NCBI GenBank assembly: GCA_018806915.1
Contig: JAGKQI010000007.1
Coordinates: 1 to 64,000, forward strand
Length of the DNA: 64,000 nt
DNA from: Phytophthora colocasiae
Lineage: Eukaryota; Oomycota; Peronosporomycetes; Peronosporales; Peronosporaceae
Direction: 5' to 3'
How positions within the stretch are numbered: position 1 is the stretch's first letter; each line of letters begins with the position of its first letter. The position numbers were made by a program, and so were the translations under genes. This document shows, piece after piece, positions 13,532 to 24,732 of this stretch. Under the pieces are notes generated by a model. That model ran no database searches. It was given only the letters and a program-made list of their open reading frames with translations, and had not been told where the DNA came from.

Positions 13532-14269
13532 TTAATCCTATTCTATAAGTGACACGCTCGGCGAGTTGCGTGTCCTTAGATTCGTTTCCAGCACCGAAGT
13601 CCCCGTAAATCACCATGTTGAACGTGCCGTTGTCCGTTGCAGCACGGGCAGTGATGAACGAATACACGTCACTTGTATACTTCGAGTTGGTCTTGCTACC
13701 CGCACCTTGTAGAAGCCGCGGTATGTGGAAGGTCAAGTTAGAGTGAACCGTCGCGTGGTGCAAGCACCGTGCCAATTTATGAAAGTTGGTCACATAATCT
13801 AACTACCTGAACTACCCTGGTTAAAACCCCTGTGTGAGTCAGCGGGGCCCAGTCGCTGACTCCGGGCAATTAAACAACGACCAAGGCAACACGGACTGTA
13901 TCATACACTGTTTGTCGAAATCCTTTGTAATCGTACAAATCCTAAATTGCATCATGGTGTGAACGCGTACCGTATGTGATACATGTAAGGCGTTATCTGA
14001 CTCGAGAACACCAACATTACGGTACACGCTCGTCATCAACGAATTACTAGTAATCCCAGTAGTAGGCTGAGTGAAGGCAACGAATTCGAGAAAACGATGA
14101 ACTTGCACTTTACAAACTCTGGGTTTAGTACACATAACAAGTTCATCACCATGCCAAGGTTATTTCGCTGTAAGGGTTGGCAGCCTTCGCATGGGGCAGT
14201 GCACTGATGCAGCCTCTTGACATTAGCGGCAACACCGCGTGCATCTGGAGCACTACCAGTAGCATTATG

Positions 14270-14880
14270 TGCACCGACTGAAAATTGCTCGAAGCCCTGT
14301 CAAATCAAGAACGGTGCCGAGTTTATCTCGTTTTTGCTGGGGCTGTTGTCGGTACCGGCATGACTCTTTTTCGTGGTCAACGTACTCTCTGAGGTGCAAG
14401 ACAGCGCAGGGAAGTTCTAATGCCAGGCCGCTGAGTTTGATCCAACAGTTTCAAACCAAATTATTACAGCGACAGCACAGCACAATCGACCATCACCACC
14501 TCATTGGCCGAGGAGGCAGCCCAAGCACCAGGGCACACGCAACGGACGGTCTGACACCTCATACCAGAGTATTTCTACAAGTCAGCTTAAAGCAAGGCGA
14601 ACCTTGCCTGTATGGAGCCCTCCCAGGCGTACTCTGTTCACGACATGAGCTCGAGCAGGCAATAGACAATAATGGCACGTTCACCCTGGTCATTTACAGA
14701 AGATTTCCGGGCCTGGGGTAAATCCAAGAACATCCTCGCTTGCGGATGTGCGTCTTTGGAGTGTGCCGATACAGCCGGCTAAACCACGACAATTTTCAAT
14801 ATTCGCTTATGTAAATTCACTAACGTCAGATAAAGTGCGACGTTGGCTGTGATGCTGACGAGTGCCGGTGGCCAGAAGCT
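14270..14880 (+). pseudogene. Purple acid phosphatase B, N-terminal remnant
   Basis: Plus-strand fragments repeat the same family blocks as the neighbouring minus-strand copy: a TTxARAG piece at 14631-14670, DNNGTFTLVIY at about 14668-14703, and AYVNSLTSDKV at about 14801-14838. These match the segment between the fibronectin-like domain and the first metal-binding block of oomycete purple acid phosphatases. Frames differ between pieces, and the catalytic domain downstream is absent or unrecognisable. Together with copy A it forms a divergent pair. About 14880-15140 shows nothing further. Confidence 0.45.
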
Positions 14881-15889
14881 AACTGTCGAAGTTGAAGATG
14901 CGAAGTTATCCGAAGGTTGGCATATCGTGTGCAATCCACACAAATGACCAATCGCAAAAAGATACAAGCATACAAACTCCAAGTCATTGGGCGTCCTTCG
15001 CTTGTAGCAAGTAATCATCCGACCAACTTACGTGGGGGCGCTAGGCTAGGCACCTCGTACCGACACGGAAGAAGCCCCTAAACAATAGCAGCTAGTAGTC
15101 TCCCTGTACACAGCAGAGAAGAGATCAGACAGCTGCAGCCATGGATCGCTTTGCGCTGGATAAGCTCAAGAATGTCATGGACGACGCGTACGTTAGAAAC
15201 CAATTTTTTTTGGTTAAATAGGATATATTAACGTTAATTGCGGTGTCTAACATGCAGGAAGAGCGCTGTGAAGGCCAAGATGGGTACAGATGTGGAGAAA
15301 AAGATGGAGGAAGCACTGTCTAACAAGAACTGGGGCGCGTCCAGTACGCTACTCAACGAGATCTTCGCAACCTTACTTACGACTAGTATGTCTGATATGC
15401 GGTATTCATGCTGTTATAACGTTGTACTGATGGGAATTATTTGCTCGGACAACCGTAGTGAAGCTTTTATGGAGTCATTATGCGTAAAAATCTGGGAGGC
15501 GCTTCGACGCTGAGGGTCGCCAATGGCGTGCTGTGTACAAGGCACTTAGTCTGTTGGAGCACCTGATTAAGAACTTGGCACGGAACGCGTGATCGAGAAC
15601 GCGCGCGACCACATGTTCAAGCTTCGCCACCTCTTCTCAGGCTTCTCCTACCACGATGGATCTGTCGATCGTGGCAATGGAGGTGGAGTGCAATGTTTTT
15701 TTGTTACACAGTTGAAGAGCTCCTTTTATTGATTCTTGTCGTGTTTGAATCATGTTTTCTAGTTCGTGACAAAGGCTAAGCAGCTCGTGTGGGATATGCT
15801 CCAATGACAACGACATGATCCGCACGGAGCGTGTGAGAAGGCTGGACGTCTGCGTAACAAGTACGTGGGCATTGGCAGCGGCGTAGGCG

Positions 15890-16130
15890 GCGGAATGGGA
15901 GGAGTGAGGTTACAGTGGAAGCTTGGCTTCAGTGGGAGGAGGCGGCTACAGCGGAGGTGGCAGATATATGGCGGCTACAGTATGGTGGCGGCGGTGGCGG
16001 CTACAGTGGAGGTGGCAGTAAGCAGATTATAGCGGCGGTGGCGGTAGTAGCAGGCTACAGTGGTGGTGCGGTAGTACCAGCTACAGCGGAGGGTGGCGGC
16101 GGCTACAATGGTGGTAGTAGCAGAGCGCTA
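15890..16130 (+). repeat. GGC/GGT-rich coding minisatellite
   Basis: Irregular GGTGGCGGCTACAGTGG-like units encode Gly/Tyr/Ser-rich sequence in the linker of the epsin remnant. Frame changes within it are consistent with slippage. Confidence 0.6.
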
Positions 16131-17571
16131 CGGCGATAATGACTCGAAGGGCTACCAGGAGAAGGGAGAAGAACTTATTCAAGCCGTTACGCTTGACGAT
16201 GATCGTGGTACGCTACCTTACAAACAACTTACTTTTGAGAAGATTTACTTACATTTATTCAAATAGATGACGAAAGCGACGAGTCCGGAGTCCGAAAAGG
16301 AGGTCCCGCTCGAAGCGGCTTGAACAGCCTCGTCGAAGCGTAAGGCTGCTGCGAAGAAAAAAGAGGTATTCCCCCATGTGCATTATTAATCTGCTGAGTA
16401 GTAGAAGGCGCTTAACTTGCCGGATTGGATTCTGTTTTTATTAGGAACTCTGAGCCTCCAAGCCCGCAGCTAAAGGGACTCTTCTGCTGCGCCATCCTCT
16501 TGGATACCACGATTTCCTTCAGTGCTCCCCGCCGTGCAGGTATGCGCTTTGCTTCTGTTTATTCGTCGATACAGTTTACGTTGGTTTAACTTACTATGAT
16601 TTCCTTAGCCGCTCCTGCAGCGCAAAACACATTCGACCCATTCCGCGAAGCTCCTGCTGCTGCACCTCAGACAGCGTCAATGTTCGCTGCATTCGGTATC
16701 GCTCCTGTGCCTCAGCAGTCCTTCGACGCGTTCGGCGCAGCACAATCATTAAGCAGCAGCAACAGACATCATTTAACGCCTTCGGATATGCCTCTCAGCC
16801 CCAGCTCAAGGAAATGCCCAGCAGTTCGCTGCTTTCCCTGCACCGCCGGCTCAAAGCAGCAAGGATTTAACGCGTTCTGGCCAGCAAGGTAACGCTGCAA
16901 GCTCCTCCTGCTCCTGCTTTTAACCAACAACAACAGTTTGGCCAGTTAAATCGGTGGGATGCAAGGAGGCATGCAACAGCCGATGCAGGGTGGCATGAAC
17001 TTCCAGGGGTGGAGCGCAGGGGTCAGACAGGCCTGCCAACCCTGGTTTTAGAAACCAAGCCCGCATCGTGAACTCATGGGCCCACAGCCAGAGCAGAAGA
17101 AGAGCAACGACGCTTGGGGAGCAGGTTTCTCTCGGCTCGTCGATCTCAACAACTCTGGCAAGGTTTTCTACTAGCAGCAACAGCAGCAACTCAGGTCGTC
17201 CAGGGTCAGCAGCAGCAGCAGCAACACCAATCTAACGCTGGCCGCAACAGCTTCAGTGGTTTGGATACTTTGGCCGGCATGCCGAGGTAAGCCAGCGATG
17301 GGAGGCGTTGGCGGTATGAACGCGATGGAGTGCTGGAATGGGCGGCTTTATGAACTTACGGTGGTGGTATGGGGTATGAATCAGGGCGGTAATGCAGCAG
17401 CAGCCTTACGGCCAAATGCAAATGGGAGCCATGGGTGGAATGGGTATGCGGCAGCAAATCCTCGGACCGATGATGGGAAACATGGGAATGCAACAGCCAG
17501 GCATGGTGGGGAAATGCAGCAGCCTGGTATGGGCATGATGAACCAAGGCGCGTTCGGTGGAATGGGTGCGA

Positions 17572-17625
17572 TGCAGCAGCAGCAGCAACAACAGCAGCAA
17601 CAGCAACAGCGACAGCAGCAGGCAT
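17572..17625 (+). repeat. CAG/CAA polyglutamine tract
   Basis: A run of CAG and CAA codons encodes about 15 glutamines in the tail of the epsin remnant. The mixed codons argue for selection on glutamine in the ancestral gene rather than pure slippage. Confidence 0.8.
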
Positions 17626-17720
17626 TCAGCCAGATTCGGCAACTTCAGCTGAAGTGGTGCGTGAAGATATGTAGTCGGTTGTTGGCAGTTATTGCACAGG
17701 CCCAGGGTGCTGATAATTGA

Positions 17721-18444
17721 AAACGGGAATGGCCTACCGTCTCCATACAACTACAGTAGACGAGAAGACTTCATCTGAATCTCCCTTGTTGTCTGTTCAT
17801 CAATGATCCAGTTTTGCCCGTAGCAAAGGAAGCAGACAACCCATTAATGATCATCGGCGCTTTGAGTAAAATCCAAAACGCCTCAATATTGACATCCTTT
17901 CCTCTGTTGCTGACGCTTTGATGGTTCAACTTTGCAGAGGTAATGGAGGAGCAAATGTATGCACACTCCTGCCACTACTCACTACTAAAACGACTTTCTC
18001 TTTCGTGCGTCTTCATCACAGAGATGCAAACTCGGCTGCACCAATGCCGCACTTGATGCAGCCACGCTGACTTCTGCTCCTGACGGCGTCACCTCTCCGT
18101 GCTAAACAATAGCCTCCGGAGTCAATAAACTGCTACGATACCCATCCAATAAACGAGTATCTGTTGACTCCAGTACGGAGTTTCTCTTGCCCCATCAAGA
18201 ACAAGCGAAGAGAGTTGCCCGTGCTTATTCCCCGAACAATGACTTCTGCGCCGAGGCGTCCTCCATGTCCTAGATCCTGCTCGAGTCGCTGTCTAGCTGC
18301 GGGAAGGCCTGAAACAAATCCCCATTGGCGCTACTACTATCGCGGGATAATTCTGGCCCGCCGAAGTAGCCATACAAAGATTAATTTTGGCTGGACGTTT
18401 TCTTCAAAGCTTGCTCTTGGTTCGTCATCTCCCTTCATTATCCA
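17721..18444. other. No recognisable gene
   Basis: This is the spacer between the converging epsin and ankyrin remnants. It contains only chance open frames on either strand and no repeats that I can see. Confidence 0.45.
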
Positions 18445-21400
18445 CTATGGACAATAAGATTTTGCGTTTCCTCGAAACTCCTTCCGGATACTTATTGAGG
18501 ACACACTAAAAGGTGATAGGGCACGTAAATGCCCAGGTATGGATAGTCTGGCTTGAGGACTCCTTTTACATCCTCGTAAACGAGGTGGAGAGTGGACAGC
18601 ATTGTCTTCCTCGACATCTTCCATAGCAGTAATCTCCACTTCGTCCACACTCATCATGAAATCTCCCTTGCTGTTCACTGTCCGGTCTCTGTCTTCTCGT
18701 CTGTTGCTTGATCTTAAGTTGCTTTGGCGTAGTACATCAGCGTGGTTGAGGAGATGACGGTGGCGTGCTGGGGCGTTCAGGAGGAGTAACTGGCAGCACC
18801 TTTGAAGTGCTCCTTCGAGGCTCCACTGCTGTTCCTACGGGACGTCTCTCTTCGTCTTCTTGTTCTTCTCTTCTTCAATCGTTTCAGCTTCTGTCATGAG
18901 GTAATGATGACGTCCACACCGCAATATGTGTGTGAGCTTCTCTCTTAAGAGGACCATGTCCTCGTGGTCGCTTACAAGCGAGTTACGCCTCAGTTTGGAG
19001 CTGATGTTCACGGCATCAGGTGTAAGTGAGCGACTCCTGCGCATGGGGCTGGACGGGGACGATAGCATAGGTCTTGGGGCGGCTGGGGGGCTCTCGCGGC
19101 TTGGTCGAATGCCCAGCAGCCGCAAGAGCGCAGGAATTCTTCCGCCGAATCTGTGTTCAAGTTGCTGTATGGTGTGAAAACACAAGTACACCATGAAAAT
19201 CAAAATAACGTTGCTTGAACATGTGGGACACATTATGTGCAAACATACCATTTTGATTATGAGCCCATGTTGAAGGTGTCGACGTATCGAAGGCTCCGAA
19301 TCTTGCACTGGGAGCTGCTGAGTAAGTGAGTCTTTGACGGGTTTCGAACGCCTGGGTGATAAGGGTAAGGTGCTTGAGACAGATCCTGTCGTGTAATTGG
19401 AATTGCGTGGGTGCTGATGCTGTAGGACTCTTGGGATCGTATTCACCAGCCTTTGCCTCGTCGAAGAGCTTCCTCGATTTCAGGTGTAAGGTGGAGTCAA
19501 AGGCTCGTGCTGTGTTTCTCTCAATACCAGACGAGATTCTTCATAACGATGTCTAAATCGTCCACTTCATCCACCTACCATCTTCGTTGTCCTCAGTTAA
19601 GGTAGTGGACGTGTTGGCATCGCCACTTTCCCTTTTCTGCTGCTCTTGATCAGATCTACGAGGTTGTAGCCCTTCACCTCGGAACCCGAAAAGCCATTGC
19701 TGTCGTTTACCAATTCACCTGTCAGTTAGGGGGGAGGGAAAGAATCTATCTCAATATGAGTCAAGAAACCTACCGCCCACGAAGCGCCTCTTTTTGACAA
19801 TGTTTTGCTAGCTTCCTCTTTAGGTTTCTCTGCATGATATTCATTAGCATCTTCGGTGCTTGAGGATTTGGTCCTCAACAAGCTGCTGCACAATAGTACA
19901 CAGTTAGTTGCGAAGATAATTTACGCGAACCAGGTTTGTTTTACCTGCAATTGGTGTCTCTCCGCCTCCTCCAGAATGACAAGTGTTCGGCGCATTGGAT
20001 GATCCTACTGGCATATCGTCAAACTTGTGGCGCGATTGGGGATCGAGTCTTCCATATTTCCAAGTGCTGTTAAACCCGAACTGATTGGTCACCATCGGAT
20101 CAACTCCGTACTCGAGCAGAACTGCTATGACAATAATGACAGCGAAATGCTTCCATCCCACGCTGCAAGATGCAAAGCGGAGTCGCCATTTTCGTTCACT
20201 GTTCGGAGGCTGACGGCACTTTGTAGTAAGAACTTAACGCACTCGAAATTGCGCTTGGAAACACGTAGCAGCGAGGGAGTGGTGTATTCTCCGCCTCATC
20301 TCGAGCTTCTAAGTCCGCGGAGAACTCACTCAGAAGCATAATAACAGAGTCAGATATCGCCCAGCTCACATCTGCTGCACGCGTACAACCACAGCAAAAT
20401 TAATGATCTTCTTAACCCGCTTGCACAATAGACGACGAAATCCCTTACCGCCAAATGTGCAGAGGTGTGCCACTTCATCAGCCACATCCCGCTGGTTTGC
20501 AGACACACCGCGATAGCAAAACTTGTAGTTTTCTGAAGGTCGTTAGCCTTCCGGACTGCCATCAAACGCGAGGGAACTTGAAAGTGCCGATTGTCCTGGG
20601 TCCAAGAGATGATGTAGCGCACGACGTCGGATCACTTTGACTTCGAGGCTTCACTTGCGTGTCCTACATTCTCGAAGAATCTGTTCCAGACAGCTCCAAC
20701 TCGCGCGCTGGAGAAAGTGGTGGTGTCTCACTGCCTTCTTGCGTCGGGATTTTGTCAGAGTCATCCAGTAGTGGCGGAGAGTACATCCAAAACTTCTGGA
20801 GTGTTGCCATACTGGTACTGCTCAAAAGACCGACGATATCCATGCGTATTTTTCATATTGCTGCTGTTGAAGTAGTCACTTGGCGCTCTTCGTTCTCCGA
20901 GATTGATTTCCAGACGCAATGCTGGCAGACATCTCAGCTTTCTAGAAGTTGATAATTTCCTCCGATCGATTCTTGTACGCACTGGACAAGTGAGTTAGAC
21001 TCTCAGAGATCTCGTAGAAGCCTTGGCTGTCCTGGACGACCTAGGTCGTGGATCAGAGTGCTGCTACCAACCTATCAGTCCATCTCAATTGGAGTTGCCT
21101 GCACGACTCGATAACGTTTGCATTTTCTTGCAGACTGCGGTGAAGTTTTTCTTGCATGCTTTCTTCGTACCGTGTGTGTGCTCTAATCAGCCTTCTTCCC
21201 AATTTCTCTTGTGCGTTGCGAGCAATTGATTCCAATAGTTCACAGCGTGATGACAGCGCTCGATGGGATACACCGACTTGCATCCGGCTCAAGTTCACGT
21301 TAACGGCTAACTGGTTCCGAGTGTCAGCATGCAGATTTTGCTCCTAGACACATATTCAGAACAATGGAAAACTGTTCGATTCCTTCAGAAATATTGTAGA

Positions 21401-23313
21401 AGTCCAAACCTTTTTCAATTCTTCAGCACTTCCTGTGAGAGGTTTGGAAGACATTTCTTCTAATCTTTGTACTCGGTAGTGCGCTTCTCGCGCATTTGAT
21501 GCCTTGTCGTCCATATACCATTAGCAAATCCATATCTTACAAACGACACACCAACATTACCTGCAGACTGGCATTGAGAGCTTCTCCAATTTGCCCTCGT
21601 ACTTCTTCGACGAGCTGATAAACTGTTTGCGTTTCTGAAGTCGTGTATGGTTAGGGGAGAATCTGAACGAAGGGTAGGAATGTAGAACCGTCAAGGCATC
21701 TCGCTCAGCCTCACTCTGTCTCCGGTCGTTTGAATACGTGGCGCTGTAATGAGTGGAGCTGCTGCTGGCTTCGGTGGAGCTTGAGCTACTCTCGACTGTT
21801 TGCAAGAGTTGAACACACCGCGCCAACGTGGTTCTCTCAGAATACTCAAAATCAATGGTGTGCGACCTTGGGAGTCTTCATCCTTTGCGCTAGCTCCCAT
21901 AGGCCAGCAGAAGCCCCGAACAATTCCAAAGTAACGAACTTAGCTGCAATAGTGCATCGCAGTTCTCGCCTTCATTATTCTTCCGACTAAGCAACGCGTG
22001 AGATCAGAAGAACCACGTAAAAATTAGCATCTACCAAGCCTTTCATATTCCCAGCATAGACAGCTACATGCAAAGAGCGGTATTGCCACTGCAAGTATCA
22101 CACACGCCGAGAGATCCGCTTCTGAATCGATTAGCAGTTTGGCAACACTTACACTTTCTGCTCGACAGGTCAAGATTAGTGGCATGTAGTTAGTCATCGT
22201 GAGGGCTCGAGCGTCCAACTTGGCCCCGTCAAGTAAATTAACAGTGGTACGCAGCCATAGCCTCATTACGCCTTTTTGCGAGTGTGCAATATGGAGTGGA
22301 GTGAGGCCAGTCGGATCCACCGCTTGAAGATCTACACCCGAATGCAGGAGAATACTGAGCTGCTTGGATTCACTCTCTGATGAGTTCTTCAACTGGAGAC
22401 GGCAGTGAATAGTTTGCTTCAACGGTGATATGCGTCCTTACACCGGGAGCTGTTGTTAGGATCGCGTCCACTGAGACTCCTGCAAGTTCCGCTGGTACAG
22501 TAGTAATAAGTGAGTCCATCTTCCAGTCTCACTGTCGCTGACCCATTCGCTGTCTCTCTCAGCCCTCGCTCTAGGTGGTTGTCGTGGTACAACTCCCAGT
22601 GGCTTGACTTCCGTGTGCTCCGTTTCTCCGGTATCCTTTGAGCCTGGTGGAGACTCCACCACTTGTGTCGAAGCCTGTACTGGAGCTTCTTGGGCATGTG
22701 CCATCATGCGTCGAGTTACAGTCGTGTAGAGAATAGGCGACTGTTTAAAGCCGCCATGTTCGTCCACAGATAGCAATCCTCCAGGACTTCCTGGGGCCCC
22801 TAAACTTTCATCAAATGATCTCGGCGATTGCGACATAATTGACTCTGCGTCTTCTCCTTTGCGACTAGCGCGATCAAGGTCGTAGTAGTCACTTTCCGCT
22901 CCAGACAAATATTCCAGTAGTGCTATTTCATCTTCCGTTTCTTCTCCTTCATCTTTGCCAGGTACATGTTCCGCTGGTTGAAAGCCATTGATTCTTCCAC
23001 TTAAGGGTTTATTCTCCGCTTCCAAAGACGGCAGGATCGTCACTGGGATCACAGGCTCCTCCTGCTGATCTGAATGCTCACTTCCTGTACTGCTGCGTTC
23101 TCTTCTGGTCTCCTGTATCTCCTTCTTCTTATACTGATCAGGTTTTACGTGCCCTTGGTCTCGTTCCTGTTCTGTTGTAAAGCTCGTATCCACGCGGAGC
23201 TCTTCGATGTCATTACGGTTGGTAGCCCTTCTCCCACTGCGTCTCGAACTCGTCCACTCGCCTCCATCTTCCTCTACTGCTTCATGAGACGTGGCAATCT
23301 CTTCTTCCGCCAT
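18445..23313 (-). pseudogene. Ankyrin-repeat protein remnant with acidic N-terminus
   Basis: The minus-strand ATG at 23313 opens a long acidic, Ser/Glu-rich region of about 280 residues (to about 22456). Ankyrin repeats follow: DPTGLTPLHIAHSQ at about 22320, then ARALTMTNYMPLILTC, then GNTAL and LHVAVYAGNMKGL split by a one-base shift at about 22070, then DSQGRTPL at about 21870. A coiled coil lies at 21298-21053, a second ankyrin group at about 20640-20030 (VNENGDSALHLAAW at about 20190 in its own frame), and a Ser/Pro/Arg-rich C-terminus with SSPSSPMRRSRSLTPDAVN at about 19060-19010. Ankyrin proteins are binding scaffolds, and no enzyme domain is visible. Several repeats switch frame internally, which introns cannot explain, so I call it broken, although introns also exist. 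Confidence 0.6.
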
Positions 23314-23526
23314 ATTCAAAGCTGGTGCTACGCACGACGTGTACTGCCGTACAGAGGTATCCGATACTGAACCAGCACTTCAACGTCGGAATCCCATTGC
23401 GACCTTTCGCACACTATAACATTTGGAAGGGAATATGTCGGTTAGAACTCTATTAACTTTCATGATACATGTTACACTTCAACTTACGCTTAGAATAGTA
23501 GAGTAGTGTCTCCTTTGTTGTCGACG
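23314..23526. promoter_or_regulatory. Shared divergent promoter region
   Basis: This 213-bp gap separates the start of the minus-strand ankyrin gene from the start of the plus-strand flagellar gene, so it must hold both start regions. I see no clear oomycete initiator match, and the assignment rests on geometry only. Confidence 0.35.
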
Positions 23527-24732
23527 ATGGAGCCTCGTAGCAGCGCCTTAACTAGTGCTGGAGCTTCCATGATTATGAACCGATCGAAGATGCCGCAAAC
23601 ATTGACATTGGACCACGTTTCACCGGCTACTCGACTACTGGAGAAACGTCGGCAGATGTTCGAGGTGCAGGAAGCTCTGGACGCTCAAAAAGATGAATTC
23701 GCTCGCCGTGAAGACGCTTTCCACCGTCGTGAAGAGGGATTGCGTAAAAAAGACCTGGAGCTGCAGGAATCGCTTATTAAATTCAATAAATTCCTACAAG
23801 AGAACGAGTCGAAGCGCAATCGAGCCGTCAAGCGAGCGAGTGACGAAGTCAAACAGCGCATGAGCAAGGAACAGGAGGTGGCGAGATTGCAGACCCAGTT
23901 AACTGCTCTTCAAAAAGAGAGTGACGCTCTAGGAGCACAAGTGCGTCACCACCTCAAGTATACGCGATACCTTGAGCTCGTGCAAGAAGCTGTCCCTGAG
24001 GATTATCCGGAAGTTAGTGACCTCGTGAATCGCTATCACACGTTACGTGAGACCAACCGCGACTTGAGTCGAAACCAGATTACACACGAAGAGGAAAGTG
24101 AGTCCAAACGCTTGGAATTTGCTGCCTTCCAGAAGGAGAGAGCGAACGAGATTCTCACTTTCAACAACCGCATCGCTGCCCTTCAACGTGCTCTTGAACG
24201 GGAGGAATTACTGGGCGTTCGTTTGCAACACGAGACGGATGCGACAATGCGAGCCACGACACAGAAAACACTGGCATTGGGACAGATCTTTATGGCCATT
24301 GGGAACTTGCTACAGCGATGTACCAGTGGCATCCATGGACAGATCCTGAAGCATGTCGAAGGCAGCTACCATGCTCAAAGTAGCAACCAATCTGGTACCG
24401 ACAGTCACGATTCATCTGGAGGAGCTTCTGCTTCGTCTACACCTGGGAACACTTCTGGTAAGACTGCTAGTGGAATATCTGAAGCGGATGTGATTCATCA
24501 CGGCCAAAGAGCTATGATCGACCTGGACGTTGTCGCCGCTTACATGGCAGACTTCACTGCAATTGTACAAGGGCGTATTGATGCTCAGAGAGCTCAGAAG
24601 AAAGCTGCGGCAGCTGCAGCCGCCGCATCTCTAGCAACTGGAACTGTTACCTTTACAGCAGGAAACGGAGACGGAAACCCTCATGGAGGAGCTTCTTCAA
24701 TTGGAGGAGGTTCCACTGCTACCATTCGATAA
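23527..24732 (+). CDS. CCDC42/CFAP73-like flagellar coiled-coil protein (DUF4200)
   Basis: An uninterrupted 401-residue frame from the first ATG at 23527; the frame is open a little further upstream, but only via non-ATG codons. The N-terminal third contains TRLLEKRRQMFEVQEALDAQ followed by EEFxxREE-type heptads (EFARREDAFHRREEGLRKKD), the signature of the DUF4200 domain of CCDC42 and CFAP73/MIA2, which sit on the axoneme and help dock or regulate inner dynein arms. Coiled coil covers about residues 40-260. The rest is Ser/Gly-rich with an alanine run (AAAAAAAA) near residue 365. A function in zoospore flagella is inferred from the family. It is the one clearly intact cellular gene in the left 38 kb. 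Its stop lies 68 bp from that of the convergent XPG remnant. Confidence 0.85.
   Translation: MEPRSSALTSAGASMIMNRSKMPQTLTLDHVSPATRLLEKRRQMFEVQEALDAQKDEFARREDAFHRREEGLRKKDLELQESLIKFNKFLQENESKRNRAVKRASDEVKQRMSKEQEVARLQTQLTALQKESDALGAQVRHHLKYTRYLELVQEAVPEDYPEVSDLVNRYHTLRETNRDLSRNQITHEEESESKRLEFAAFQKERANEILTFNNRIAALQRALEREELLGVRLQHETDATMRATTQKTLALGQIFMAIGNLLQRCTSGIHGQILKHVEGSYHAQSSNQSGTDSHDSSGGASASSTPGNTSGKTASGISEADVIHHGQRAMIDLDVVAAYMADFTAIVQGRIDAQRAQKKAAAAAAAASLATGTVTFTAGNGDGNPHGGASSIGGGSTATIR

Larger units (their letters stand above)
11360..13569 (-). mobile_element. hAT DNA transposon remnant inside purple acid phosphatase A
   Basis: The insert interrupts the phosphatase frame between the ESKDT codons (about 13570) and the NVDLIYHLGD block (about 11355). 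Its minus-strand coding remnant has a BED-type zinc finger at one end and the hAT dimerisation region at the other. Both ends carry similar but imperfect motifs (CTGGGGTCTCC near 11360 and CTGGAGGCGTCTC near 13510). I could not fix exact terminal repeats or an 8-bp target duplication, so the bounds are approximate. Confidence 0.6.
10378..14140 (-). pseudogene. Purple acid phosphatase A, split by a hAT insertion
   Basis: Minus-strand pieces match oomycete purple acid phosphatases, secreted dinuclear-metal phosphoesterases. The upstream part at about 13690-13570 reads YTSDVYSFITARAATDNGTF then VIYGDFGAGNESKDT. The gene resumes at about 11355 with NVDLIYHLGDIGYADD, the metal-binding GDxxYxD block (11322-11261), then GNHEYECH (about 11165-11130), AYNSRFKMPS, HFTSVSSETDY, WLIVGMH (near 10825), YERQTPIRNSTAVLDGV (about 10680-10640) and a tail ending about 10378 (SFSTLEANRIDAFVEVLNSS). 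The intervening 2.2 kb is a hAT element. Frameshifts and stops are also present, and the usual GHxH block reads GYQH. It lies head to head with a second phosphatase remnant. Confidence 0.7.
15141..17720 (+). pseudogene. Epsin-like ENTH-domain protein remnant
   Basis: The ATG at 15141 starts MDRFALDKLKNVMDD, then a probable intron with GT/AG ends (about 15189-15256), then KMEEALSNKNWGASSTLLNE, the conserved ENTH core that binds phosphoinositides in clathrin-coat assembly. Further ENTH pieces appear in other frames: ERVIENARDHMFKLRHL (about 15580-15640), YHDGSVDRGNG, then RLRNKYVGIGS (about 15845-15885), the typical end of the domain. A glycine-rich repeat, a DPF motif (FDPFREAP, about 16630, an AP2-binding type) and a glutamine/methionine-rich tail follow, as in fungal and oomycete epsins. 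Stops and frame changes in the ENTH core (about 15510, 15590 and 15700-15830) and in the tail indicate decay, although some breaks could be introns. Confidence 0.65.

Noticed and set aside
15189..15256. Loss of the ENTH frame at the first break as a mutation
   Set aside because: GT/AG ends and clean rejoining of the conserved ENTH sequence make this break an intron. Later breaks in the gene are not so explained.
18445..23313. Ankyrin gene as an intact multi-intron gene
   Set aside because: Some frame changes fall inside single ankyrin motifs (for example about 22070), which introns with usable ends do not explain.
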